DNA of 64,000 nt from Glandiceps talaboti (Eukaryota > Hemichordata > Enteropneusta > Spengelidae), in contig NC_135550.1 of NCBI RefSeq assembly GCF_964340395.1, forward strand, positions 12,607,908 through 12,671,907, given 5' to 3'. Both the position numbers and the translations under genes were made by a program. Below are positions 11,150 through 23,066 of the stretch, piece by piece (the first letter of the stretch is position 1; each line of letters starts with the position of its first letter). Under the pieces are notes generated by a model that was given only the letters and a program-made list of their open reading frames with translations, did no database searches and was not told the origin of the DNA.

Positions 11150-11868
11150 GTAAGATTACAGACATTCGTACTATATGTCCTATAAAGTTTGTTGATGTAG
11201 CTTACAACTTTAATGAATAATTTGCATAATTAATGATTATCTGTAATCTGGGTATATCTTAAGAATAATCAAATTTCATACACTTTGGTGCATATATCAA
11301 CCATAATAACGCGCACATGATGTGTGAAGTTTAGTGCTTTTACTTTTAATAAGTAATTTGAACAATTAATGATCTTCAGTAATTAAGCTATATCTGCAGA
11401 ATACATACTTCAAATTCAATAACATTTGGCACATACATCCACCACGACAAAGTGTATCTTTCAAAGCCTGTTGGTATAGTTGTTAATTTGATTAATTAAT
11501 GATTTTCAGTAATTAGGCTATATCTAAGTATACGTATGCACACTTCATTTAAGTTGGTACATCAACCATAACATAGCACATCCGTTTGATGGATTTTTTT
11601 TAATATAGTTTTTACCTGTAATGTGTAATTTATGCAAATAATCATTTTGATATTAGGCAATATCTTTAGAATACAAGCTTTACATTTCAGAAAATGATGT
11701 GCATGTATTGATGGTAAAGAAGCGCACCTGTCGTTGAAAGCTTAGAGGCGTAACTCCAAATCTTAATGCTTTATATGCATAATTAATTACTTTACTCTAA
11801 TTAAGCAATATGTGAACTATATGCAAGGTTCAAATTTCATAATATTCTAAATTAAGTGTTAAATCATG
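11150..11868. repeat. Diverged satellite, 130-145 bp period (unit 1)
   Basis: About five degenerate copies share a core of taattaatgat..cagtaatt followed by ggctatatct, a caaatttcat-type block and catcaaccat. The cores fall near 11229, 11363, 11494, 11635 and 11781. Counterparts lie at about 30470-31105 and 49500-50195. No gene is visible. Confidence 0.6.
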
Positions 11869-11925
11869 TATAATATAATATAATATAATATAATATAATA
11901 TAATATAATATAATATAATATAATA
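11869..11925. repeat. ATAAT pentanucleotide microsatellite (unit 1)
   Basis: About eleven copies of taata directly follow the diverged satellite. The array is also present at 31107-31156 and 50198-50259 with different lengths. Confidence 0.9.
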
Positions 11926-11971
11926 CTTTTATTGTCTATAGTACCTATAGTTCGAAATTTTGCATTCCAAC

Positions 11972-12786
11972 TGTTGAAAGGGATAAATTCACTCTATTGA
12001 CAATCTATGAATCTCTTTTCGATATGTCAAATAGAATTACCGATCAACGTATTTTGAGGAATTACACTCAGCAAGAGGTACACACGAAATCACTGTATAG
12101 GGACACGACCAGAATAAAACTTCAAGATGATTTATTAGCTGACACCGGCTGGATAACCACTTCAATACAGATCTCGGGAGATTTAAAATCTTAGAATCTC
12201 CCCAACAAGTCCCAAGCTACTATCCATCTCTCCATCCATCTCTCTATCTCTAGTTACAATAGTTATCCTATCTTATAGCCCAGAAAAGGGGCGTTTCTCG
12301 ATATGCAAAGCATATTAAAATCACAACACAATTCTTATTCTAAATCTGCATCCGGCGTCAAGAGACGTTTCAAACATCCGATGTCTCTAGAGTTGAAAGC
12401 TCATCCAATGGTTCCCTTTGTTTCAAGCCCAGCACTCTAACTTGAACTTGACATTATCACTAACAAAAGCTATAATAACATCACCGGAGATTAGGTTTTT
12501 AGGCACTTATTGTTCTCGCTACTGATAGCTTTTTCCATTGTTTCGTTCAATTGTATTCTTTTGTTCTTTGTACTTGATTGGAATGTACTCTTTTGTAGCT
12601 ATAATTGTGTGTTGGTTTTGCTAAAGTGCTTGGCTAAAAGACAATAGGAGCCATTATATCGATACGTTTGGCCATAGCTCGTTGAATCGTTTTCTTGTTC
12701 AAGACTGTAAATATTTTCATGTCAAAATCGTTACATTCTAGTTTTAAAATTGTAAATATATCTTCATATCAAAATTGTATGTAACA
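11972..12786. mobile_element. Unit-1-specific 815 bp insertion
   Basis: Units 2 and 3 read straight through (attccaacattgtgtg) where unit 1 has 815 bp flanked by the duplicated bases caac. The insert includes an ORF of 65 codons (11997-12194, plus strand) and CT-rich stretches. A duplication of only 3-4 bp and no inverted ends leave the class open. A truncated retroelement or transposon debris are both possible. Confidence 0.6.
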
Positions 12787-13086
12787 CAACATTGTGTGTA
12801 GGCCCACATATCTATACATTCAGATTAAATCTGGTCTTTAGAGATACGATTGACATGAAAGAACTAATTTCATAATGCAAGACACACTGTTAGGATATAA
12901 CAACACACTGGGACAACAGCCTGTTTCACACAAAAGAGTGTTGACTGCTGAAAAGAAGCTTTAACACGTACAATGTCTAAATAATGTAGATATGCCCCAA
13001 GTGTAGCTGTCATTTCCTCCCTTTCCCTTCGAAAAAACACATAAGAGAAATTGTCAGTAAGAGTGCCACTCAAACCCAATACTTAC

Positions 13087-13525
13087 GTTCTCATTACATT
13101 TATCCTGTTCAGTCCCTTCCGTGTTGAGAATGAAATGAAGTATACAGATCTGCGCAACAACATATGTACACTAAGTGACCACACCCAATTGCTGTAAGCC
13201 GGCGTTATAATTACGTAGTAGCATCTGTTAATTTCGTTATTTATATCTGTTTCAAAATTACGAGGAATTAAAGGAATAGTTATAGTAGGTTGTATATGTA
13301 GGGGATCCTCCAGAAACCTCTCCTCCCCATTAGTGATGAACATTATCCCTCTCTTAAGCTTCTCAGGTATACATGTACAGTAGATGCTGCAAAGTACTTG
13401 AATTCGAGACATAAACAATCCATTCTCCGAGTGATGACGAAATACCTTGCATATCACTATGATATGCAGCTAGTATTGTATTTTAGAAATAAATGACGGC
13501 CATATCCTGCTTTTGGTTTTATATA
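13087..13525 (-). promoter_or_regulatory. Candidate TATA promoter and non-coding first exon, gene 1
   Basis: On the minus strand tatataaaa (plus 13517-13525) lies upstream of a 400 bp stretch ending at a near-perfect donor (gagaac|gtaagtattgg, last base 13087). The next acceptor-like site downstream is the one immediately before the gene 1 ATG at 10570. The TATA motif and donor recur in units 2 and 3 at matching places. The stretch has no shared ORF, consistent with a 5' untranslated exon. This is inference only. Confidence 0.3.
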
Positions 13526-14098
13526 AGGAGTCAGATATTTTTTATTGGCTAATACTAAAATCCATCGACCTACTTCAGGCCGGAGACATATACCAGTCCG
13601 TAAATACCTTCTGCAATTGATATATCTGACGAAAGAGTCACATTCCTCAGTATTTCCGTTATAAATTGTGTGCACAAAAAGTTAACGCCTATTGTCTTTG
13701 GGGCTGTTGACGTGTATACAACCAGCCTGCTCACATATTTATGTATGTGTATTTTTTATTCTTTTTGAAATTTAAAGTGCCATTACAATTAGTCTGACGA
13801 GGATTTTGTGACAACGTTGAGGTGTCATTAACATATACAAGATTGTAAAGACGCAATTTTAGGGAACCGTCACTCCGTAACCCATAAATGGTACATGGTG
13901 ACCGTATCCAACGATTATATCAAGTTAGATTGTCATATAAAGAACGAGAAATATGAATAAATGAATATTTATAAGAGATTATCGTTGTTATGCTATTCCC
14001 TTCTCCTTTGCCAATCAAATAACGACTATTATACACGTGGCAAAATGTTGTAAAGGGAAACAATCTTCTCCCAGCTTTTAATAATTTCGTGAATTTAT

Positions 14099-14240
14099 CA
14101 TTTCCATTTTAAATTTTAGCAGGTAAAAGTCTTCCCATCAGTATTGTTGTCATGAATGTATCATTTCCATTTTAGCGGGTAAATGTCTCAATCCCATCAA
14201 TATTGTTGTCATGAATCTATCATTTTCCATTTTGGGTAAA
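14099..14240. repeat. 58 bp minisatellite, three units (unit 1)
   Basis: Each unit contains atcatttccattttagc, gggtaaa and attgttgtcatgaat. Unit 2 (about 32540-32680) also has three copies; unit 3 (51487-51735) has five. Confidence 0.7.
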
Positions 14241-14967
14241 ATTATCCTATCAATAGTGACATTTACACCAATAATTTGAACATCATATATATAATGGGTG
14301 CGTATTTTTTCTGAATTTACTTCCCATAATTGATTCTTCATAAAACTTTCAGGAATTATATAGTTTTTCAATTACTTGCAGTATTATTTTCAGACCAGGT
14401 AACTGACTTTGCTGTGTGGGTGATGACGATTTCTGAATTTTTAAAAAAAAAAGCTGTACAGTCTATTATTACACGGGTCCTTGGAAATTACCGGAATGTA
14501 TAAGGTACTAACTAGATGAATTTGTCATTGGGATGACCAATGAATGTTAATCCATGTCGATCATGCATATACTAGGAAGGAAGAGAAAAGGAAAGAAACT
14601 CAAACCGTGGATTGAATAAACGTGATTCTGGAGTACTTTTACAATGAACTACCAAATATTAAAGTGTTATTATAAGTCTTCCATAGGTAAGACGAGTAAT
14701 ACTGACGACGTAAGGGTTGTACGAACATATATTTTGCACTATATCACAGACTACCGTTTGTGTGATTCAATGGTAAGACCATCACCGGAAGACGGAAGTA
14801 CAACCTTTGGCCTACGCAGGGGGCATTTGCTTCATTTGTCGTAAAACATACATTTGCATAAAATTCCACATCTAAAATTCCAAGTTCAACTGTGCTAACA
14901 CCTGAGGCATCGATGTCGAAGGTTACGATCGAGACAATATACCGGATGTAAACACAACACAAGCGAT

Positions 14968-15340
14968 CAGAATTTCGGATCAACTTTCAAAACATACCAA
15001 TCACTATAGAATAAATGTCATGGGCTATGAGTTAATGTAGATCTGACGGTAGGAAAGTTTGTCGCAAAGGAAACAAAAGAGGGGCAAAGTGAACAGAATT
15101 TCGGATCAACTTTCAAAACATACTAATCACAACGAATAAATGTCATCGACTGGTTTAATGTAGATCGTGACGGTCGGAAAGTTTGTTACAATGGAAATAA
15201 AAAGGGGCAAATGCAAATTGAACAGAATTTCAGATCAACTTTAAAGGGTACCAATCACCATATAATAAATTTCATGGGTTATAATTTAAATAAGTGTATG
15301 TCTGACAGTCGGAAAGTTTGTCGCAAGTTTCATTTTCTAT
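14968..15340. repeat. Tandem 126-129 bp repeat, three copies (unit 1)
   Basis: Copies start at the motif cagaatttcggatcaacttt near 14968, 15094 and 15223. Each ends with a gtcggaaagtttgt-type block. Equivalent arrays are at about 33400-33765 and 54077-54440. I see no coding function. Confidence 0.65.
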
Positions 15341-15587
15341 ATAGTTGCCTTTAATTATTAGATCGGACGGTTCTTTGAGTAATACCAATGATCGGAAATT
15401 GTGTCGCAGTGGAAACAATTTCGCATTGTTATGTGCGACAGAATTTTCGAAGAATTTTCGGACAATTTCGACGCATGCGCATATCATACAACCGCAAATT
15501 CCTATGGAGATGTTATGGTCCGTTATCAACTCGTGAAATATGATATGCTAGCACATGTAACAAGATAGCGTGTTGTGCAGACTGTTT

Positions 15588-15590
15588 TGT

Positions 15591-15623
<33 letters not shown>

Positions 15624-15653
15624 GATGTTTTTTTGTGTGTTTTTTGTTGTTGT
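15588..15653. repeat. TTG trinucleotide microsatellite
   Basis: About twelve ttg copies with a short degenerate tail. The same array occurs at about 34080-34140 and 54757-54777 with different lengths. Confidence 0.9.
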
Positions 15654-15879
15654 TTTCAGAAGTATCGACTTGTGCATGTCTGTGTTCGAAAACTGTTGGT
15701 GAATCTTGTCTTTCATTGTTTCAAGATGTACCGACATAACGATAATGGAATGAATCGTGTATGAAGTATCTTAACATCTTCTAGGCTATAGCTACAAGGA
15801 TGCAAATCTATGAAAGTGTCCAGGGATATCGTTCATCTTTTCACGTGTCTGTGCGATCGTCAAGTACACGGAAAACAGA

Positions 15880-17680
15880 GAGAATGTTACGCGGAACACC
15901 GAACGCGTTACGTTCTCGCTAGGTGATGTACAAAAGCGATTAAGATGACAACATAACCTTTGACATGTCGCACAATTGTAAGTTGTAATAATGTATCTTA
16001 TTGGCCAAGAAGTTTACCATCGTCCAATTATCGCTAGCTTTACAAAATCGTTTTGTTGCGACAATGTTGGTAGAAAGGTATGTTAGTTATGAACGATACA
16101 TTTTATTGTATATTTTCACAGCTGTGTTAAATTTTTATCCTTTTATTAGTCCTATGAAAATGACTACTATGAGAAAAAGCGGTCTTACCTAAAATGCAGC
16201 AAAAAACATTCATTTTACGCCCTGCGTATGGTCTGTACGATCGGTTCCGTACGCCTATGTGCACACTAGTATGAGCGGTGCATGGCAATATCCAGTGACA
16301 ACTTTTTAAATCCAAAATTGTTTGTTATCTGATTTGTTCTGAATTTTGAAGCGTAATTGACTGTGTATAACTCATAATTAAATTTGTTCATGACCATAAC
16401 CCAGTATGCCCAGTCGACTGTACCCACCAAACACAAATTCACAATGCGGAAATCGAATACATCAATGTACATTAAAGTCCTGCTTGCATACGGAGTAATC
16501 CGGGACTCGATTCTGACAATTGTCCCTCCTACATACCTCCGTCCTGGAAAGAGCCAACCGTGAAACACGGGCTTACTAAAAATGATGGTAACTAAGGAAT
16601 AAAATCACCCAGTGGTCAAATATTCGCAATACATCGATTATTTAGTCTGTTTACCTCATCTTGACTGCAAAATTAAATTCCATTGCGGGTTACCAAAACT
16701 CTCGAAATGGGAACTTTTCAAGTTCTATCCTAAATTGAACCACAGCTCTTAAGTGTCTCTGGGTAATTATTCATCTCACTCAACCATATCAAATATGGCG
16801 GTGTGAACGAGGGTCATTTGAATGTTGCAGTTCGAACTTGAAAAGGTCCGATTTCGACGCTTTTTGTGATCTAAGCAGGGAATACTACGATCAGAGGAAT
16901 GGAAATGGCGTAGATATTCGATCGATTGCTAATATTTGATCATTGGGTGGACAATTCTCTTGCAATTGGTGCGCATACATTTTGCTTTTGGTGTCGTATT
17001 TACGCCACGTCCATTGCTCTTTGCTAATAGCAATCAGTAATTTGATTTTTTTACATTTGTCAGTGTGGTTATACTTATCTCAAATTTGTGTGATTTTTGT
17101 GTGCTCTTTTATGCAGATTGTAGAATATATCCATGGGCAATTTAACCATCTTCTCACATCCTTAAATTTGGCATGGCTTGACCCAGATACATTTGCTGCA
17201 GCAATCCATAACAAGGGGGCCTCACTGCATAATTGCTGGGGATTCATTGATGGAACAACTAGATCAATTTCAAGACCACATACTGGCCAAAGGGTTGTAT
17301 TTTCTGGCCACAAAAGAAAGCACTGCCTTAAATTTCAGGTAAGAGAATACTAGAACACTGTTTCACAATTCAGGCGGAATAATATTTACACTAAAATTAC
17401 AGTCTTTCAACAAAGTTTGGAAGACTTCTTCATTCGATGGATTGACGTACGTGTCATGAATTTATTTTGGGAACATAGAATAAATATCAATGTTTCAGCT
17501 CTTAATTAATTTTAATTTTGGAGTCTTGTTTAATGTAGAGTTTCCTGTCATACTGGACATTGTAAAGAATGTGCAAATATCAAGATTTCAGTTTGTCAAC
17601 ACAGTTTGTACATGTGCATCGAGCATTGTTGTTTGACAATTTAAATTCAGAGGTACTTGTTTGTCAACAACAACAATCAA
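15880..17680 (+). mobile_element. Internally deleted PIF/Harbinger remnant (unit 1)
   Basis: The sequence matches the left part of the fuller Harbinger in unit 3. The stretch carrying transposase exons 1 and 2 is missing (junction near 17024, about 969 bp absent relative to 55992-56960). Only exon 3 survives (17117-17338), encoding the first catalytic-aspartate region with CWGFIDGTTRSISRP between a good acceptor (tatgcag) and donor (cag|gtaaga). The remnant ends at the terminus of the 4.0 kb element. Confidence 0.7.
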
Positions 17681-18376
17681 TGGGCAAAAAAGTGGATCTA
17701 CACTGAGCGTATATGTGTGCGGACGCACTCGTAGATTTAACATGTACAGAGATGTACTTGAATATACACAAACGCAGATAACATGTACGTGTGTAGTAAA
17801 TCTAGGTAGCGTATATTACCATCGACGGAACATCCCAGTACGCTTAGTGTACGTTGTCGGTATATTAACGCCGACAGGAAGTGTCTCAGTGCGTATACTA
17901 TCGCCAATAGAAGTAGATCTTCGTCAGACTAACGTACACGGAGTATACGTAACGTATATCCAGCATTGTACCCCCACGTTATAGGCCTGCTAACGTTCAA
18001 GATTTGCATAAAAGGTCAACTCCAAAGGTCAGTGTTGTGGTCAAAGGTCACAAGAATTCTAGCACAGCCGATCCCATCACGGCACACCCACGGGGTACCG
18101 GCCCTAGCTATAGGGTAGCATTCTAGGAACACAGGTTGTGCCTGGTTATTGGCTTATAAACCTGTTTATTCAATAAAGATTTTTCTGTATTTTGCAGGTA
18201 ACATCACCATATTTTGATCGTATTCACTTCTAATCTTCAAATTATCTGTAATTATGATTCTTTCAGTTCTCCATTGCTATATGATGGTGGATACTGGCAA
18301 TATGCACATATACCTGATTTTGTATTCTAATACTTTGACAAAACAGATAAACCTTTGCTAGCAAGAAGGAAGAGCT

Positions 18377-18377
<1 letters not shown>

Positions 18378-18411
<34 letters not shown>

Positions 18412-18432
18412 ACAAATCAACAACAACAACAA
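18378..18432. repeat. CAA trinucleotide microsatellite
   Basis: A run of caa triplets with one interruption. The unit 2 counterpart is at about 37717-37772. Confidence 0.9.
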
Positions 18433-19985
18433 TGTAACATTTATATTTTACAAATATGGGGAGAGGAAATTTAATTACACTGCAATCACTTCTGAATAAA
18501 CAAATAGGAAACTTTATTCATAAAAGAAAGTTGAACAGTAAATTTGACATTTCTTTTACAGGAGTAACAACACATTCCAAATATCATGTACTGGTACTAC
18601 ATTTATACACTTTTTATGTTCTTTAAATGAACCAAGATATGGATTCAATGTGTCTTTGACCCACTAAATTCCATAGAAGAATAACCCAAACTGTACAAGT
18701 AATGTCAGTAGATAGAAATTGTTCTTTTCAACATATAGGTACAGTGTGTAGCTGAGGACACATTATTGATAAATGTCACTGTACAAAATACAATTACATT
18801 TTACATGTTCACACACAGACTATATTTATGTAGATAAAAATGGGAATCTACACAACTGGTATAATGGTGCAACATGCACACAAAAGCCAAATTGTTTACA
18901 ATAACTAATATTTCATAAATGCTTTAGGAAAGTAAAACAAAGTCATGTAAAAATATCATTTTTGTATCCATTTGATACTGTTATATGTATGTAAATGTAC
19001 ACTAGATCATTTTCTTTGCAATACTTTGTTAGCAGTATGTACATTGTAACTGATGACCTGTTTTTGACAAAAAAGTAATCAAATTAATATATCATGCTAT
19101 TTTGTGTCAACTAAAATATTTCATTTACTACAACTATAATTCTCTCCAACTTTAAATTGGTATATATTCTGTTGTTGATAAAAATATAAAACTATATACT
19201 ACCATGACAGCATCGTAGATAAAGCAACATTGACACAACTAAATACATTTTCTATAGCATGTGATAAAGGAAAGATACCATAAATCTGCAATCATGATAG
19301 TCCCTAAAATGTACACCAGTCTGAACACTGTCTAAATTTGAAATTACACTATGCACTCAAAAGCCATTTAGAACAAAAAATATGGAATATATAACTCTGG
19401 TTCTATGTCACAACGTATGTCACCATCACTGATTCTGCTGTGTTCAAAATATTAGTCAAAACCTTCAAAATTGCCATTACTGTCCCCAATGTTTCTTTGA
19501 TATTACTGGCACTGGTAAATAATGTTATTTTGGCTGTAGAACAATTCAGTTTTCTACTTTCTAGTACACATTTTATCTTGCACAGCATTTGACTGCAGAA
19601 TAATTCAGTTTTCTACTTTCTAGTACACATTTTATTAGCCCAACTGAACTGACAGGGTTCAGTAGTGCTAAAGGCATGGCAAAGTGTCTGTCTGTCTGTG
19701 CAAACAACTTAAATCAAAAACCGCTGGAGTGATTGCCATAATATTTGGTGGGTGTAGTCTATTGTCAGTAGTACCAGTGTTCTCCACAGATGAAAAAAAA
19801 TAAGGGGTGGCTAATTTGCGTATATTTACATAAATGTGTGAGCAGTATATTATACAATAGCTACTCAAATGATCCAGCTCATTTTACTTTACTTGTGGAA
19901 TTGTACAAGCAGGGCCTGGGCTACTATCTTGGGCTAGTTGTAGTTTCGTAGTAAAATATTCATAAACATTTCTACAAATACAGAC

Positions 19986-20070
19986 TGTGTGTGTGTGTGT
20001 GTGTGTTTGTTTGTTTGTTTGCTGGTTTGTGTGTGTGTGTGTTTGTTTGTTTCTTTTTTGTTTGCTTGTT
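19986..20070. repeat. GT / GTTT microsatellite
   Basis: An alternating gtgtgt and gtttgttt tract accounts for the cysteine/valine- and histidine/threonine-rich frames on the two strands. Unit 2 counterpart: about 39328-39420. Confidence 0.9.
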
Positions 20071-21669
20071 TGCATGTTTCTTTTTTTTCGTCAGCAGTGA
20101 CCCGTTTTACTTTCTCTTTACTGAAAACAATCTCGAGCATTTGCAGGCATGGCATAACTAATTTCACAGGAATTCTAGAGAGAAACGGTGTCCGATACCA
20201 CTATGGTCTGCACAGTAATACAGTACTAGCTACTGAGGAACATTCATTTGAAATACCAGTTGTAGGCTTACAGCAGATCGGTTCCGCTGTCATATTCGCG
20301 CTGGCCCATGTACATTTTCAAGTTCCAGGACACATGCACAATGCAATGCTCCAGGGCCGGCCTGACGACCCAATATAAAAGAACGTCCCATTTATCTTAT
20401 GTTTAATTTTAATTAATGGTCATTATCTTGTATTTCCTTTAAACTAGACTGCACTTAAAACTGCAAAACTGTATCTGTATTTCTATATGTATAACCATGG
20501 ATGTATTAGTGATAATACTAATACATCCATGTGGTATAACCTAACCGCAAGTCGTACATGTATGTACCCAGGACGGCAGTAGAATATGCACAGCCGCGAG
20601 GCAGGCGATCGAACGTTTTACTCCAATGTTCAATTTTCATTTGTTTTAATTCACCATCACAGGCTGACGTTTTTGTCTTTTCGGCGAAGGAAGGCGTATT
20701 GCTCGGATAGCTAAGTTTTTTTCAACGAAACTAGCATTATGATGGACAATTTTATCAATCGCACAATGTGTACAGGATATCGCGATCTAGTGATGAAGGC
20801 CATATAATGAGCTGACAGATGGCTTTTTGATATTTCATTGTTGTACTATTTTGTACAATGTATATGCAAATCAAAGATTTGTTTTTAACCGGGCATAGTT
20901 TTAACCATTGACGGTACTTTAACACATTGCAAAAGTCCGAAAGTTGTGGAGAAAAATGTACAGATGTCTAAATGATACATATAAAAACACTGTAAAATGA
21001 AACGAAAACGATGTTTTGTGTGAATTGTATCGGAAACCAAATTGGCACATCACAGAACACTAAAATATCAAATGCAAACGGATGTTTTGAGTAAGATTTG
21101 TTGCGCAACTTGAGTTTAACCACAGACAAGTAAGAGATTTTGCTACTTGTCTGTGGTTTAAACAAGTTGAACGCGATCACAGTATTTAGATTTTGATCAC
21201 AGACCATCTGTGATTTGATTTTGGGGTGTTAACAAGTCGTCCACGACATTGCCGAGGAGTACCGATTGGTACGCTTCCACGGCCGTATAATACAAGAAAG
21301 AGTTTCTTACTTGTCTGTGATTACAGTCTAGCTGCGAGTCATTCGGGCATTCCTCCCATACGTTACGACAAGCGTCTCGTATTGGAAGAAAGACCGAAGG
21401 CCTAGCAACTAGACTAATGGTGAAAAGAGAACAACTCCTTATGGCGGCACGAACGTATACGTAACGAATACATAAAATATACAGTGTGCAAAAATGACTG
21501 GAAGCTGGAACAAAAGACTTAAGTGTACGCTTAGTCTACGGAACTGTAGATTTCGGTAGATTTAATGTCTAGTATACGTGTTCGTATACTTCAGTACACG
21601 TAGCGTATATGTGAGATCTGCAGATACAGTACATTTTCGTAGATTCATGTCTATTCAACCTTTTGCCCA

Positions 21670-22840
21670 GTGCAATGTTCTGTGACTTGAAAATGTGTCT
21701 TGGCTTGTTTGAGTTATATATTAACTTTCGCTTGACAGTATATTCAACTAAATCAAACAAGAACAAGATACAAGACTGCATTTTACAGTGTTATTCAATG
21801 TCATTCTGTCCTAGTTGTCAGTTTTTACTGCACAATAATAAGGGACTGAACTCGTACATTCCAATACAAAACTGTTTTTAAATAGCATGTGCATCAACAT
21901 TTGCAACTGTAATTATAAAGAAGACATTCAACTGCAATACATCAATGAAATGATACACTATTGAACAGAAATCAAAGACTCGGTTGGACATGTAACAACA
22001 GTTACATGTAGTCTGTTAATGAAGTAATGTCAATAATTTTCTTTTACGTGTATCAGAGAGGTTTTTGTCTTCAGAGAAAAACTAGGACCCTCCGAGACCA
22101 TGTATCCTCAAAAATGACAAAATATTTTCAAACGTGAATATCTACAGAAATGTTGCTATCAATTTAAAAATGATCATATGCCTACATCAAAAACACTTGA
22201 GCTAAAGGACAATGACGTGTTTGATAAGATTATTTTTTTAAAGGAAAAAAAGTTCCCAAATATCTCAGTACGTGCCAAAGGGTCAGAAACAGTAAAACAC
22301 ATTCTTTTAATTTTTTGCAAAGAGAATGTCTCTTGTAGACATTTTTTTACAGGCAGGGTACTTGGATGGTAATATGATCAGTATATATGTATGTAAGAGT
22401 GCGTGTATTGTAAAAAAAAAATTATTTGCTATTTAAAATGGTAAGGGGGTACTTCAAAATTGTTGATCCAGGCAAAGAGGGTACTTCAAAATTGTGGGCT
22501 ATGGCAAGGGGAAAGAGTAAAAAAATGAGGGGTTGAAAAAAATCTCCCCACCCCAAACAAGTCTTTGTGAAAGCAGCCTATAAGGGGATCTTGTCAGTAC
22601 GATTCGCTAGACGAGTAGCTTAGGTCATGATTATTTTCTGTCTGAATGAAGAACATTATTGCTTAGGGAATAATATAATTATACTATCCACAGTAATATA
22701 AACAGATTTGGAAATTGTGAGCGTTTTTCTCATATTTCAAACACAGCAGAACCAATGAGTAGACGTGTGTTGTCGTGACGTAGAACGTCGACAAGAGTAT
22801 GTATGCCATATTCATTGTTGAACGTGGCTCGTGCATGGCA
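21670..22840. other. Intergenic, units 1 to 2
   Basis: I see no supported gene. The segment is nearly identical to 41009-42180. It contains short ORFs without splice context and a gga/ccc-rich patch near 22440-22560. Confidence 0.5.
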
Positions 22841-22875
22841 TAATCATGTTTATCGCCTTGTCTTGTGGCCCCGGT

Positions 22876-23066
22876 TTACGTTTCGGTCATGACAATTCCA
22901 TGGTCGTTTTCTTGGTTTGGTTTGGTTATTGGTTGCACTTTAGGAGAGCTACCTTGAGATTCAACATTCCTTTCTTTCTTCTTCTGTCTGTATGCTCTTA
23001 TTATATAGCCAGCTATTAGAACGACGACCAAAGGAAACAGTAGAAAACTCCCAGAATAATTGGATC
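22876..23066 (-). CDS. Gene 2 last exon: transmembrane helix and tail
   Basis: The acceptor atatattccag leads in phase 1 to the helix FLLFPLVVVLIAGYII, basic YRQKKKER, and a tail of about 40 residues ending in TAA. The whole 191 nt exon appears unchanged in gene 3. Confidence 0.7.

Larger units (their letters stand above)
17681..21669. mobile_element. 4.0 kb non-autonomous DNA element (unit 1)
   Basis: The ends are imperfect inverted repeats (left tgggcaaaaaagtgga; right, reversed, tgggcaaaaggttgaa). Several hundred bases inside each end are dense in short motifs such as cgtatac, gtacac and aaatctac, resembling subterminal transposase-binding clusters. I find no transposase inside. It does contain CAA and GT microsatellites, two hairpins (20496-20531 and 21114-21163) and a coding-like plus-strand frame at about 20145-20345. 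The class and target duplication are undetermined. Confidence 0.55.
3595..22840. repeat. Tandem segmental duplication, unit 1
   Basis: This is the first of three units with matching order: receptor gene, satellite, candidate promoter, Harbinger remnant, 4.0 kb element. Collinearity with unit 2 is direct (exon B donor at 6600 against 25873, signal exon ATG at 10570 against 29865). The part left of about 6.56 kb is visibly more diverged from units 2 and 3 than the part to the right, which is almost identical to unit 2. Unit 1 alone carries an 815 bp insertion at 11972-12786. Confidence 0.85.

Noticed and set aside
12870-13675. Minus-strand ORFs of 69-124 codons upstream of gene 1 as a protein-coding gene
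   Set aside because: Units 2 and 3 carry frame-breaking indels, and unit 3 lacks the terminal part. A non-coding first exon fits better.
15513-15764. Poly-asparagine and poly-valine ORFs
   Set aside because: They are translations of the TTG microsatellite.
16266-16568. 100-codon minus-strand ORF, extended at 34699-35052
   Set aside because: It lies in the non-coding left arm of the Harbinger remnant, is interrupted in unit 3 and has no splice context.
19884-20167. Histidine/threonine-rich and cysteine/valine-rich ORFs
   Set aside because: They are translations of the GT/GTTT microsatellite.
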